A stretch of DNA of 64,000 nt from NCBI RefSeq assembly GCF_030816115.1, contig NZ_JAUSXQ010000001.1:2976001-3040000 (forward strand). The letters run 5' to 3'. Numbering within the stretch: the first letter of the stretch is position 1; every line of letters begins with the position of its first letter. This document shows positions 15,422 to 24,962 of this stretch, in pieces. The position numbers and the translations under genes are program-made. The DNA comes from Chryseobacterium sp. W4I1 (GTDB lineage: Bacteria > Bacteroidota > Bacteroidia > Flavobacteriales > Weeksellaceae). A model generated the notes under the pieces. It made no database searches. It saw only the letters and a program-made list of their open reading frames with translations, and was not told the DNA's origin.

Positions 15422-18280
15422 TTACTGTTTTACTACAGACACTCCTGCTGTTTCAGGTTTTGCCTCTTCTTTTTTAGCTTTTTCCCATCCGTCTTCCGGC
15501 ATCAGGGTTGCTGTGATCTTTCCTTTGGCAAGGTATTTTTTTGCTACATCCTGAAGATCTTTTACAGTAAGTGCTTTCACTTTTTCCTGATAATTCAGGA
15601 TATCATATTTATCACTTCCGTCCAGCTGGTTTTTGGCAATAGCACCCATCCAGAACATATTATCCTTTAGATCTGTTTTGTTGTCGTTGTACTCTCCTTC
15701 TTTGTACTTATCAAGATCTTTTTGCTCAGGACCTTTGTCAATCATTTTCTGAAGCTCAGTAACAGCACTTTTTGTCAGTTTTTCTGCATTTTCAGGTCCG
15801 CAAGGGAAGCTGATGCTGAAATTGTAGGCACTGTAAGGAATTTTGTTCATACTTCCTCTGGCACCACCGCCATAGATTCCGCTTTCATCTTCTCTAAGCT
15901 TCTCGATTACTTTAATGGTAGCTACTTCTCCCAAGGCTGCAAGTGCAAGAGCTTCATTTTCATTGTAAGGTGTTTCTCCACTGTAGGAGATCGTCACCAT
16001 ACTTTTAGGATCTTTTCCTTTTTTGTATACTTTGGTATAATCACCAGTCATCGGCCTATAGCCTGTATCTTTGAACGTAGCGGTCTTTCCTGCTGCAGGC
16101 AGACCACCAATGTACTGAAGTACCTGTTCTTTAAACTTAGCTTCATCTATATTTCCTACGAAATAGAACTGGAAGTTGCCGGTGTTTGCAAATTTCTCTT
16201 TATAGATATCGTATGCTTTTTTATAATCCGTATTGGCCCAGTCCTTTTCCATTGGGAACAGTCCGATAAATCTCGGATTCTTCTGATTCATGAATTTTGC
16301 ATGCTCATTGGAGAAATAAGCCTGAGGATTGGACAGCAGATTGTCCAGCATAGCAGACTGCTTTTCTTTATAAGCATTGAATGCTGCAGGATTGTAATTT
16401 AAGCCTGTAAAATAAGCATAGGTAAGCTCCATAGCGGTTCCTAAATCTTTCTGGGTAGTTCTTCCTGAAATTCCTTCATAATAAGGCCCAATCATTGGAT
16501 TTACACTCACCTGCTTTCCTGCTAGGTAGTTGGTAAGATCTGCTTTGGACAATCCACTTACTCCTGCTTCCGATAATGCTGCGAAAGCGAATTGGGTTTT
16601 AACGAAATCCGCATCTGAGATCAGAGAGTTTCCCCCTAAGCTTCTTGCTGAGAAAACAATTTCATCATCTTTGAAATCGGTCTTTTTGAACGTTACTTTA
16701 GCACCGTTGTTCAGCGTCCAGGTTGTTGTTCCCAGTTTCTCATCTGTTTCTGTTTTGGTAATTTTACCTTCAGATTTGAATGGTTTTACTAAATTTTTGA
16801 TCGTTGCTTTTTCTTCGTAAGGCTTAAGATCTGCCATTTTTACAGTTTCAAATGTATTGAGAACCATTGCTTCCGTAGGCATAGTAACATTGTCTTTTTT
16901 AGGCCCTGTTATCACAATTACCCTGCTGTCGTCTTTCACCATTTTCTTGATTACGTCATTGGTCTGCGCCAGCGTTACGTTTGGCAGGAAGGTCTTTGTA
17001 TCTTCATACTCCCAGGCAATTCCCGGCATAGGTTCCTGCTCCAGGAAATTTCTTACATATTCATCTACCAGCATATCACTTTCCGTTTTGTCACGGTTGT
17101 TGTAAGATCTTTCAAGATTGGAAATTACCTGCGCTTTTGCTCTGTCCAGCTCAGATTGGGTAAATCCAAATCTTTTGGCTCTTTCTACTTCTTCTAAAAG
17201 TACCTTCAGGGCATTCAGCTGGTTTCCTTCTTTTACCATGGCAAATCCCTGGAAAGCTTCTTTACTTCTCGCATAGGTTCCACCATGATATACCGATCCG
17301 AAAGTGAAAGGCGGGTTGTTTGAGTTGATCAATTCTTTCAGCCTATTGTTCAGCATTGTGGTAGAAAGACCTTCAATAATGCTTTGATTGTACTGCTGAA
17401 CGGTAACATCCGGCTTGTAAGCTTCAGCGTCTTTCATAATGAACTGAACCATAGAATTGGTAGCATCAGGATCTGTCTCTATGGCAACTAAAGTCTCTTT
17501 ATGGTTTGGTAAGTCAAATACCTTTCTTTCTCTTGGCTTGGAAGGGTTTTTATATTTGCTGAAATTGTCTTTGATCTTTTTTTCAACTTCATCTACATTG
17601 ATATCTCCCACTACCACGATCGCCATCAGATCCGGTCTGTACCATTCCTGATGAAATTTTCTGATCACATCAGGCTTGAAGTTTTCCAGCACCTCTTTTT
17701 TACCGATCGGAAGCCTGTCTGCGTACTGAGATTTGTACAATAATTTAGGAAGATACTTATCTGCCATTCTCTTGTCGGCACCAAGGCCCAGCCTCAGCTC
17801 TTCCAGAACGACTCCTCTTTCTTTATTGATCTGCTCATCAGAAAGTGTCGCGTTAAATGCCCAGTCTTCCATTACTTTCAGTCCTGCATCAAGATTTCCT
17901 GCTTTATCCAAAGGAACAGGGAGCATATATACGGTTTCATCAAAGCTGGTGTAAGCGTTAAGGTGCTGGCCGAATTTCACCCCGATAGACTGTAGAAAAT
18001 CTACCAGTTTGTTGTCCGGAAAATTCTTTGTTCCGTTGAAGTTCATATGCTCCATAAAGTGAGCAAGCCCTCTCTGGTTTTCATCTTCAAGAATAGATCC
18101 GGCATTAATGGCCAGACGGAAATCTACTTTCTTTTCAGGTAATGTGTTTTTTTTGATATAGTACTTCATTCCGTTGGAAAGGGTACCGATTCTCACAGAA
18201 GGATCCACAGGGATATTCTGCCCGAAAACATTTGAAGACATCAGGAAGATGACGGCAAATGAGGATAAAACTTTCTTCAT
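15422..18280 (-). CDS. Secreted M16-family zinc metallopeptidase (pitrilysin-like)
   Basis: The 952-residue protein has a signal peptide (about 1-20) and the inverted zinc motif HxxEH at His74-Glu77-His78, with the downstream Glu in ERGVVLEELRLG. Four M16 domains follow in one chain: an active half (about 25-460) and a second half (about 510-930) lacking the zinc motif, as in full-length pitrilysin and insulysin. It should degrade peptides in the periplasm. The next minus-strand gene upstream is a secreted LolA-like protein with its own terminator, so it is probably a separate unit. Confidence 0.93.
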   Translation of the reverse strand: MKKVLSSFAVIFLMSSNVFGQNIPVDPSVRIGTLSNGMKYYIKKNTLPEKKVDFRLAINAGSILEDENQRGLAHFMEHMNFNGTKNFPDNKLVDFLQSIGVKFGQHLNAYTSFDETVYMLPVPLDKAGNLDAGLKVMEDWAFNATLSDEQINKERGVVLEELRLGLGADKRMADKYLPKLLYKSQYADRLPIGKKEVLENFKPDVIRKFHQEWYRPDLMAIVVVGDINVDEVEKKIKDNFSKYKNPSKPRERKVFDLPNHKETLVAIETDPDATNSMVQFIMKDAEAYKPDVTVQQYNQSIIEGLSTTMLNNRLKELINSNNPPFTFGSVYHGGTYARSKEAFQGFAMVKEGNQLNALKVLLEEVERAKRFGFTQSELDRAKAQVISNLERSYNNRDKTESDMLVDEYVRNFLEQEPMPGIAWEYEDTKTFLPNVTLAQTNDVIKKMVKDDSRVIVITGPKKDNVTMPTEAMVLNTFETVKMADLKPYEEKATIKNLVKPFKSEGKITKTETDEKLGTTTWTLNNGAKVTFKKTDFKDDEIVFSARSLGGNSLISDADFVKTQFAFAALSEAGVSGLSKADLTNYLAGKQVSVNPMIGPYYEGISGRTTQKDLGTAMELTYAYFTGLNYNPAAFNAYKEKQSAMLDNLLSNPQAYFSNEHAKFMNQKNPRFIGLFPMEKDWANTDYKKAYDIYKEKFANTGNFQFYFVGNIDEAKFKEQVLQYIGGLPAAGKTATFKDTGYRPMTGDYTKVYKKGKDPKSMVTISYSGETPYNENEALALAALGEVATIKVIEKLREDESGIYGGGARGSMNKIPYSAYNFSISFPCGPENAEKLTKSAVTELQKMIDKGPEQKDLDKYKEGEYNDNKTDLKDNMFWMGAIAKNQLDGSDKYDILNYQEKVKALTVKDLQDVAKKYLAKGKITATLMPEDGWEKAKKEEAKPETAGVSVVKQ

Positions 18281-18385
18281 ATAATTTGAATTTATTTTCG
18301 GTTTAAAAGTATCAATTATTCACAATATGAGGAAATGTTAAAATTTGCTTTATAGTTAAATTTGAGTTAAAGTTAATCAGGCAGC

Positions 18386-18411
18386 AAAAAAGCCGGAAAA
18401 AATCCGGCTTT
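18386..18411 (-). terminator. Hairpin terminator after the LolA-like gene
   Basis: AAAGCCGGA pairs with TCCGGCTTT over a 5-base loop with a U-tract on the minus strand. Confidence 0.75.
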
Positions 18412-18433
18412 TGTATGGTAAAATAAACAGTTG

Positions 18434-19120
18434 TTATTTAAAATCGGCATCAGTGACACCGGCATTCAGGACAACTTTTGTAGTTTTAATACTTAATTTC
18501 TGTCCTTTTCCTTCAATATTTACTTCAGAAGGGAATTTCAATCCTTCTACAGTCATATAATTGGCTACTACCACGCTACCTTCTCCTACAGAAGATTTGT
18601 ATAAAAGTCCCGTAGCATTATCAAAATAGAATTTTCCTTTTTCTGAAGAAAGTACATTATAATCTTTGCCATCGACTTTTTCTACGGTCACAGTCTGAAA
18701 GTTGGAAGGATTGAAAGCAAGTGCCTCAATAGTAGTTCCTTTTTTAAGTTCTGCAATATTATCAGCCGGGAAATCTGTTTTCTGCCCTGCTCTTTCTATA
18801 TATCCTTTTTCTCCGTCAAAAACCTGATTAACCTGCTGTCCCATGGCATTTTGCGTAGATCTGAATTTATTTCCCTGCTTTTTGGTACTCATGGTGACAT
18901 CCATCCCCTGGACGTTGAGTGTATTATCAATAACTGTAGACTTTACGGCTTCCAATTTAGATTTTCCTCCCAGAGCTTTAAAATAATTATCTATCACTTC
19001 TTTTGGTGTAAGTTTAGATTTCACGACTTCCGTCTTTGCGGGAGCTGCGCTGGTCTGCTGAGCTGCTGCCGGTACTGAAAAAAGTACGGCACAGAAAAAC
19101 GGAATGATGATCTTTTTCAT
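18434..19120 (-). CDS. Secreted LolA-like lipoprotein-carrier-fold protein
   Basis: The 228-residue protein has a signal peptide (about 1-20, ending AAAQ), then an Ala/Pro/Lys linker and a beta-rich domain beginning ALGGKSKLEAVKS, the usual start of proteins related to LolA/LolB carriers and DUF4292. Later segments alternate short beta strands (GEKGYIERAG, GKFYFDNATGLLYKS). There is no lipobox Cys, so it should be soluble in the periplasm. The fold assignment is an inference; the function is unknown. Confidence 0.7.
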   Translation of the reverse strand: MKKIIIPFFCAVLFSVPAAAQQTSAAPAKTEVVKSKLTPKEVIDNYFKALGGKSKLEAVKSTVIDNTLNVQGMDVTMSTKKQGNKFRSTQNAMGQQVNQVFDGEKGYIERAGQKTDFPADNIAELKKGTTIEALAFNPSNFQTVTVEKVDGKDYNVLSSEKGKFYFDNATGLLYKSSVGEGSVVVANYMTVEGLKFPSEVNIEGKGQKLSIKTTKVVLNAGVTDADFK

Positions 19121-19449
19121 ATCTATAATAAATTTAAGGTGTAAATATATGAATAATGACTACAACAAGTAAAACAAAGATTATTTATCAGGAAAACCTT
19201 ATAATTTCAGCTGTAATACATTAAGATTTTTTAAGAAAACAGGGTATTGAAAAGATTATTTTGGAAATAGAGAATCAGATTGGAAGTTGAGAGAAGACAG
19301 TATGCTTATTTTTCACGCAAGTCTGATTGTAATGCCGCAATATATAAGGAATGCAAAGAGGGAATCAATTGAATTGATTCAAATAAGCAAGTATTAAACA
19401 AAAAACCTCCGAATGGTCGGAGGTTTTGAAATATTTATATAGGAATAAA
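19121..19449. other. 329-base intergenic stretch
   Basis: No ORF of protein-like composition on either strand. It holds the tig terminator at its left end (19402-19427) and otherwise AT-rich sequence with the remnant-like string GAATTGATTCAAATAAGCAAG; I see no clear promoter. Confidence 0.5.
19402..19427 (-). terminator. Hairpin terminator after tig
   Basis: AAAACCTCCGA pairs perfectly with TCGGAGGTTTT, 23 bases past the tig stop. Confidence 0.8.
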
Positions 19450-20784
19450 CTACTTTTTAAGTTCTTCTAAAAATTCGTCGTGAGAAATTTTAGTTTCCTT
19501 TTTAGTAGCTTTTTCAAGAATTACATCTTTCAGTTTAGCCATAGCCACTTCAGAAGAAATTTGTCTTACCTGCTCCTGGTCTTTCAACATTTCAACAGCA
19601 TATTTCTGGATTTCTTCATCACCTAAATGGTGAATTCCGTAGATTGCTAACTGGTTTCTTACCAACTGCTCAGCCTGTGCCAATACATCAGCATAGTCTA
19701 ACTTGATATCGTTATCAGTCATTAATTTACCTTCAATAATCTGGTATCTTAACTGACTTTTTTCTGCTTCAAGAATTCCTTTTGCCTGCTCTTCAGACTG
19801 GATATTCTGGTTAGAGAATAACAACCATTTTACTAAGAAATCTTCCGGAAGTTTTACTTCTTCTTTTTCAGTAACCTGCTCCAATACTTTATTCACATAG
19901 TGAACATCAGCATTTTGCTGGAAATACTCATCCAGTTCAGATTTTACTTTTTCTTTAAGCTCTTCTTCAGAAGTGATTGTCCCTTCTCCGTAAACTTTGT
20001 CGAATAACTCCTGGTTAAGTTCAGCTAAGTTCAGTGAATAGAAATCTTTTACTTTAACTTCTACTTCAGCGTGGTGCAGGTGCTCTACTTCTTCCTTGGT
20101 GAATCCTAATTCTTTAGCTAATTCTTCGTCAGATGCAAGAGTTTCTTTAGATACTTTTACAGAACCATCCATTTTCAAAGCTTTTACCAATTTGAAAGCT
20201 TCTTTGTTTTCAGCAGTAATGGTAGTATTCTTTGGGTGGTGGTGGTGCTCTCCTTCAGCATCTTCTTCTACAACCTGAGAAATTTCTAAAGCGATATAAG
20301 AATCTTTAGTGATTTTATCCTGAGGAACCTGCTCTGCAAAACGCTTCTGCATGTTCTCAATGCTCTTTGTGATTTCTTTGTCAGAAGCTTCTACTTTGTA
20401 ATGAGGCGCTTCATATTTAGCTAAATCTATAGTGAATTCAGGCTCATATCCTACTTCAAAAGCAACTTCAACTTTGTCAGCGTTGTAATCCAATTGATTT
20501 ACTGGCTGAGGAACAGGCTGTCCAACTAATCTTAACTTGTTTTCGTTAACATAATTGTTCAATGCGTCAGAAACCTGTTTGTTGATTTCCTCGAATGCAA
20601 TACCTGCTTCATATTGTTTTTTAACCATACTTAAAGGCACTTTTCCTTTTCTGAAACCAGGAACTTGCGCATTTTTAGCATAATTAATCAACTGCTTGTC
20701 TACTTTTTCTTTGTAGTCAGATTTTTCCAATGTCACTGTAAGTAATGCACTTACGTCATCATGGTTTTGTGCGGTAACCTTCAT
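19450..20784 (-). CDS. tig: Trigger factor (ribosome-associated chaperone)
   Basis: The 444-residue protein has the ribosome-binding signature GFRKGKVP at about residues 43-50, an all-helical C-terminal chaperone domain (about 260-440) and a middle region where an FKBP-type prolyl isomerase domain is expected. That middle region is divergent: the usual FKBP core motifs are hard to find, and it carries a His-rich insert EGEHHHHP (about 173-180) and another HLHHAE. It should bind nascent chains at the ribosome exit; isomerase activity is doubtful. It has its own terminator. Confidence 0.93.
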   Translation of the reverse strand: MKVTAQNHDDVSALLTVTLEKSDYKEKVDKQLINYAKNAQVPGFRKGKVPLSMVKKQYEAGIAFEEINKQVSDALNNYVNENKLRLVGQPVPQPVNQLDYNADKVEVAFEVGYEPEFTIDLAKYEAPHYKVEASDKEITKSIENMQKRFAEQVPQDKITKDSYIALEISQVVEEDAEGEHHHHPKNTTITAENKEAFKLVKALKMDGSVKVSKETLASDEELAKELGFTKEEVEHLHHAEVEVKVKDFYSLNLAELNQELFDKVYGEGTITSEEELKEKVKSELDEYFQQNADVHYVNKVLEQVTEKEEVKLPEDFLVKWLLFSNQNIQSEEQAKGILEAEKSQLRYQIIEGKLMTDNDIKLDYADVLAQAEQLVRNQLAIYGIHHLGDEEIQKYAVEMLKDQEQVRQISSEVAMAKLKDVILEKATKKETKISHDEFLEELKK

Positions 20785-20877
20785 TATTGATTAAAATTTT
20801 AGGTTGCAAAAATATGAAAATTTTATGAGAATTACCCACTTATAATCAATTCTTAGTCGTCAAATATGTATAAATAA

Positions 20878-20903
20878 AAAACCACTGAAAAAATCAGTGG
20901 TTT
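20878..20903 (-). terminator. Hairpin terminator after the TonB receptor operon
   Basis: AAACCACTGA pairs with TCAGTGGTTT over a 6-base loop, 20 bases past the lipoprotein stop. Confidence 0.75.
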
Positions 20904-20922
20904 ATATCTATATGGAGTATTT

Positions 20923-21495
20923 CTAATTACTTAGGTTATATGTAGCTTCTGCATCTGTTTCTCCACCTACTACACTTCCCCAGGCAGTGCCGGCCTTGGC
21001 ATCATTTACACTTTGAGGTTCGTGGATAAGAGTCATTTTCAGGAAAGGAGCAGTTCCACCAACAGTTTGTGCCACATCCCATTTTGTTTTCAGCCCGACT
21101 CTTTTCCCGTCTTTTCTTAGATCGTTTCCATCTAATCTGGTAACGGCGATATTAGATTTTGGAAAATCGAAAATAAGGAAATGCTCATCTTTAGCATCAA
21201 TAATTTCTTGGGTAGCATCCTCATTTCCGTTTCTGAATTTAGCTTCAACGGTATAAGACTTTCCATCTTTTAAAGGAATTGTAGGTATCCCTCCTGCCCC
21301 GATGCTGTAATTATACTCTATGGCAGTTGATCCGGGAGTATCCTCTTTCACCAATAAAATAATATTGGTAAGCTCTTCCTGAGGAAGATCATCTTCTGCT
21401 ACAGACCCATCTCTCTGGCAAGAAATAACAGTAATGGTAATGAATAAAACAGCTAATAGTCTGATAATATTTTTAGTATTGAATAGTTTGTTCAT
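20923..21495 (-). CDS. Lipoprotein partner of a TonB-dependent receptor
   Basis: The 190-residue protein has a lipoprotein signal (hydrophobic stretch then VISCQRD, lipid-modified Cys at about 27). The mature part has no family I can name; it looks beta-rich (SYTVEAKFRNGNEDATQ, FLIFDFPKSNIAVTRLDG). It starts 51 bases after the TonB receptor stop with no hairpin between, so both form one operon ending in a terminator. A surface-exposed or periplasmic substrate-binding role with the receptor is an inference. Confidence 0.85.
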   Translation of the reverse strand: MNKLFNTKNIIRLLAVLFITITVISCQRDGSVAEDDLPQEELTNIILLVKEDTPGSTAIEYNYSIGAGGIPTIPLKDGKSYTVEAKFRNGNEDATQEIIDAKDEHFLIFDFPKSNIAVTRLDGNDLRKDGKRVGLKTKWDVAQTVGGTAPFLKMTLIHEPQSVNDAKAGTAWGSVVGGETDAEATYNLSN

Positions 21496-21546
21496 TTTTT
21501 AGAATTTTAAAATTGTGAAATTTAATTTAATGTTTTTCTGAAATCT

Positions 21547-23931
21547 TTAGAATCTGTATCTAAAGTTTAAAATAAAGTTTCTTCCTGCCTCATCTGCAAA
21601 GAACCTCAAACGGTTCAGATAATCTCTGTATGAAGTGTTGAAGAGATTATTTACGATAAGTCCCGCCGAAAGATTTTTGCTGATATTGATGCCCGTTTGG
21701 ATATTCCAAAGAGAATAAGTGTTGGGCGGTGTACTCAGGTCTATTGTTTTATTCGTCAATTCACCGTTCACATACACTTCCAACTCAACATTTCTTACAG
21801 GGAATCTGTTTTGTTTTAAAAACGTCTGGTTTTCAACAGTAAAATAGAAGTTATTCCATTTTTCTTTTTTAAACTGAAGTGCATTGGAAAAATTCGGCGG
21901 CATCATTAAGATCAAAGGTTCGTTGTGCGTATCATCCTGTCCATATACATAACTTCCTTTTCCAACGTAGGCAAGGTCATTTGTAAGTTTCCAGTTGATA
22001 TCCAGATCTACTCCATACATTTTAGCATCGATCTGCTGATATTCCCACTCTGGAAATACCCCTCTGATAGTCCCTTTAATCCCTACAGGAACCTGATTGA
22101 TGAAGTTTTTCGTGATGAATGCATATGGATTTACAGAAATATTCAGTCCCTTCAGTACATTGAATTTTGAATCTACCGTAAGGTTAAACTGATGTCCCTG
22201 TTCATTTTTCAATGCCATATCTCCTGTCTCGATCACGCCTGCGGAATGATGCAGTCCGTCTGAAAACAATTCTGCAATATTCGGAGATCTTCCCACTCTT
22301 GCATAATTGAATTTCAAATCAAAATTGGCATTTGGACGGTATTCCAGACCTGCATTGAAGGAAACGTTATTATAATTAAGCTTAGGACGCGTCAGAATCC
22401 TGTTTTTATCTTTCTTCACGTAAAACTGAGGAAATGCATCTGCATATAATTTATCCCAGTCCGCCTGATCATACCATTTGGTGACATCATACCGGGTAAA
22501 ATCATATCTCGCTCCTGCTTCAAAATTAAAATCATGGGAAATTTTATATTTTAAAACAGAATATACCCCTGCAGAATATTTATCATAATTAGGGATCAGG
22601 CGTCTTGCTTTTGTAGCCGGATCTGAATAATTGTTTTGAAAACTGGCATCAATTCCCGTTTCCAGAGACCATTTTCCTCTTTCCAGCAAATCATTAAGGT
22701 TAAACTGATGCGTCATGAGTTCCAAATCCAGAGAAGGCGTATCATTCAGCTCTCCTCTTCTGATGTCATATTCCTGCCTGTGATTGTATTGGTAACTGTA
22801 CGTTGCGGAAAGTTTTCCAATATTTTCAAATCTTTTAAAAGCTGACACTTTTGCGATATGATGCTCAATAACCTGTCTTGGATTATCTATATCATAACTG
22901 AATTTGCCGGAATAAATAGGTGGACTAGCCGTCATTGCCCTGTCATAATCTCCTGAACTTGAAACATGTGAATCTCTTAAAATTCCAATATTCTGGTTCG
23001 TCAGATAATAATCAAAGGAGATTCCTTTTTCGTAACTGTTATTCTGGACCGTGAAATTAAAAGAAGAAAAATCCATTCCCGTATTCTTCAGATTATAATC
23101 AGGAGCACTCTGATCTCCTAATTTTTTGATGCTTCCCCGGGTTTTTACAGCCCATCCGTTTTTCCAGATCTTGGCAACATCCACATCCAATCCAAGACCT
23201 CGGCCATTGGAAATTCCTGTAAGCCCTACCGACCCTTTTATCGTGTCTTTTTTAGGGAAAATTTCAGGCTCCAGCACCACGACTCCTCCAATGGCATCGC
23301 TTCCATATTTTAATGCAGAAGCTCCTTTGATGACATCGATATGCTGAAAATTATTAATATCCACATTGGGAGCATGCTCTACGCCCCATTCCTGCTCTGC
23401 AAGCTTTACTCCATTATTTAAGATAGAAATTCTGCTTCCGTAAAGCCCATGAATAATAGGTTTTGAGATATTATTCCCTGTTTTTAAAGTCGCTACTCCG
23501 GAAATTTTAGATAATAAATTCCCCAGGTTATCTGTAGAATTTCTTTCAATTTCTGACTTATCTAAGGTTTTGATGATTAAAGAACCATTAGATTTATGGC
23601 TCCCGTGGATGGTAACGGTCTCAATATCATGACTATGATGCTCCAGTGTAATTACCAAATGTAGATCCTGATCAACTCCTATATTTTCAGTATAATCATT
23701 ACAATCAGGATGTTTGGCAATGAGTGTATACTTTCCCGCAGGAATTTTATTAAATGTAAACTTACCTTTAGCGTTGGTTTTCGCTGTGAATCCACCGATA
23801 TTTACTACAGCATTTTCCAGCATGGTTTTGTCATGAAAATCCTGAACGGTTCCTTCCACCGAGTACGTTTTCTGTGCACTTATTGATGCCAGTCCACAAA
23901 AGACCAACATCAGGCTATATATCAATTTCAT
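21547..23931 (-). CDS. TonB-dependent outer-membrane receptor
   Basis: The 794-residue protein has a signal peptide (about 1-19), a carboxypeptidase-regulatory-like beta domain (about 22-95), a plug (about 120-230 with IIHGLYGSRISILNNGVKLAEQ and SALKYGSDAIGGVV) and a 22-strand barrel ending in the aromatic FRYRF. It imports a ligand across the outer membrane using TonB energy. It lacks a SusD partner, so it is not a glycan SusCD system. A His run (EHHSHD) before the plug and a small His/Cys-rich gene upstream hint at a metal ligand; this is an inference. Confidence 0.92.
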   Translation of the reverse strand: MKLIYSLMLVFCGLASISAQKTYSVEGTVQDFHDKTMLENAVVNIGGFTAKTNAKGKFTFNKIPAGKYTLIAKHPDCNDYTENIGVDQDLHLVITLEHHSHDIETVTIHGSHKSNGSLIIKTLDKSEIERNSTDNLGNLLSKISGVATLKTGNNISKPIIHGLYGSRISILNNGVKLAEQEWGVEHAPNVDINNFQHIDVIKGASALKYGSDAIGGVVVLEPEIFPKKDTIKGSVGLTGISNGRGLGLDVDVAKIWKNGWAVKTRGSIKKLGDQSAPDYNLKNTGMDFSSFNFTVQNNSYEKGISFDYYLTNQNIGILRDSHVSSSGDYDRAMTASPPIYSGKFSYDIDNPRQVIEHHIAKVSAFKRFENIGKLSATYSYQYNHRQEYDIRRGELNDTPSLDLELMTHQFNLNDLLERGKWSLETGIDASFQNNYSDPATKARRLIPNYDKYSAGVYSVLKYKISHDFNFEAGARYDFTRYDVTKWYDQADWDKLYADAFPQFYVKKDKNRILTRPKLNYNNVSFNAGLEYRPNANFDLKFNYARVGRSPNIAELFSDGLHHSAGVIETGDMALKNEQGHQFNLTVDSKFNVLKGLNISVNPYAFITKNFINQVPVGIKGTIRGVFPEWEYQQIDAKMYGVDLDINWKLTNDLAYVGKGSYVYGQDDTHNEPLILMMPPNFSNALQFKKEKWNNFYFTVENQTFLKQNRFPVRNVELEVYVNGELTNKTIDLSTPPNTYSLWNIQTGINISKNLSAGLIVNNLFNTSYRDYLNRLRFFADEAGRNFILNFRYRF

Positions 23932-24324
23932 TGTCTATAGATTGATTGCGTACCTTTTAACAGGTACATTTTTCGTAAAAATTTTGTTGAAGGGGAATTT
24001 AGATTGTAAAAAGTACAATGTAAAATGTATTAATGACTAATGCGATAGATGCCAGATTTCAGACGTCAGATGTCAGATTGTAAGTTTATAATTTTAAAAC
24101 TATAATCTTTAATTCTAAAACCTGAATCCCGAAACTGAATAGCCAAGTGTAAAGTATTTCTACTGAAGCTTTCAGAGACTCGCATCTCCCAACTTCCGTT
24201 TACATATCTTAAACATTGAACCTGAATTCCATATTACGAAACTCATATCCGGCCATTATCCAATAGCATTAAACCCCCAAATATTGAACTTAAAATGAAT
24301 TAAAGTCAATAAAAAATCTATGAT
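23932..24324. other. 393-base intergenic stretch with degenerate CAGAT repeats
   Basis: No gene seen. Just upstream of the receptor is GTACCTTTTAACAGGTAC, a short palindrome that may be an operator. At 24047-24080 there are three near copies of the string CAGATNTCAGA, of a kind that recurs at 24818-24875, so it looks like a dispersed intergenic repeat. Confidence 0.45.
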
Positions 24325-24681
24325 TTATGAAACTGCGGGAGGCCCCCGAAGCTGAAAAGTGAATTTGGTCTGAGACCATATTTTTTCCTGAACAGTAATT
24401 ACCTGCTTTACTTCATGAGTAAAATATCCGAAGGTAAAACCGAATTCCTCAGGAACGAGTGTATGTCCGGTAGCTAAGAAATGACAAGCCAGACAGTCGC
24501 CGGGCTTTTCTTTAGCTGAAGTTTTGGACATTGTATTTTCTGTCTTTTTAAGATTAAAATTCTTAAAATAATCAGCAGGATCGTGATGGTGAAAACTTTG
24601 AGAAAACAGCGCAATGAAGTATATCCCAAACAAAAGTTTGGCGATAAAGCTCTTCAGATTTCTGCTTTCTTTAAAAATCAT
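24325..24681 (-). CDS. Small His/Cys-containing membrane-anchored protein
   Basis: The 118-residue protein has one N-terminal hydrophobic helix (about 14-30) followed by FHHHDPADYF and a GDCLACHFL motif, then ends in FQLRGPPAVS. It resembles the small HYC_CC_PP-type proteins that lie next to TonB receptors and metal systems in Bacteroidota, with a His patch, a CxxC and a terminal RGPP. Metal handling in the periplasm is likely but unproven. It is on the same strand as the TonB receptor, about 390 bases upstream. Confidence 0.7.
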   Translation of the reverse strand: MIFKESRNLKSFIAKLLFGIYFIALFSQSFHHHDPADYFKNFNLKKTENTMSKTSAKEKPGDCLACHFLATGHTLVPEEFGFTFGYFTHEVKQVITVQEKIWSQTKFTFQLRGPPAVS

Positions 24682-24779
24682 GCTGTAAAATTATAAAAAT
24701 TATTTAAGTTTTAAATTAAGTTTTATTAAAAGACGGTGTAAAACTATTCAATACGTCGGTGAAAGTAATTTATTGTTAC

Positions 24780-24815
24780 AAAAATCCTTCTACGCATATC
24801 TTATGGGAAGGATTT
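24780..24815 (-). terminator. Hairpin terminator, probably for the ABC-F gene
   Basis: AAAATCCTTC pairs with GAAGGATTTT. It lies 148 bases past the ABC-F stop on the same strand, with degenerate repeats (ATGAGAT-type) in between and a U-tract downstream. Confidence 0.55.
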
Positions 24816-24962
24816 TAGATTTCAGACAACAGATATGAGATTCTTAGACATGAGATGAGAGATATGAGATATGGTATAAGATTCTAAAGATTAAATATCA
24901 ATACTATTCAGTAGTGATACTTATCAACTCTAATACACTCAAACACTCAAACCTCACAAGTC

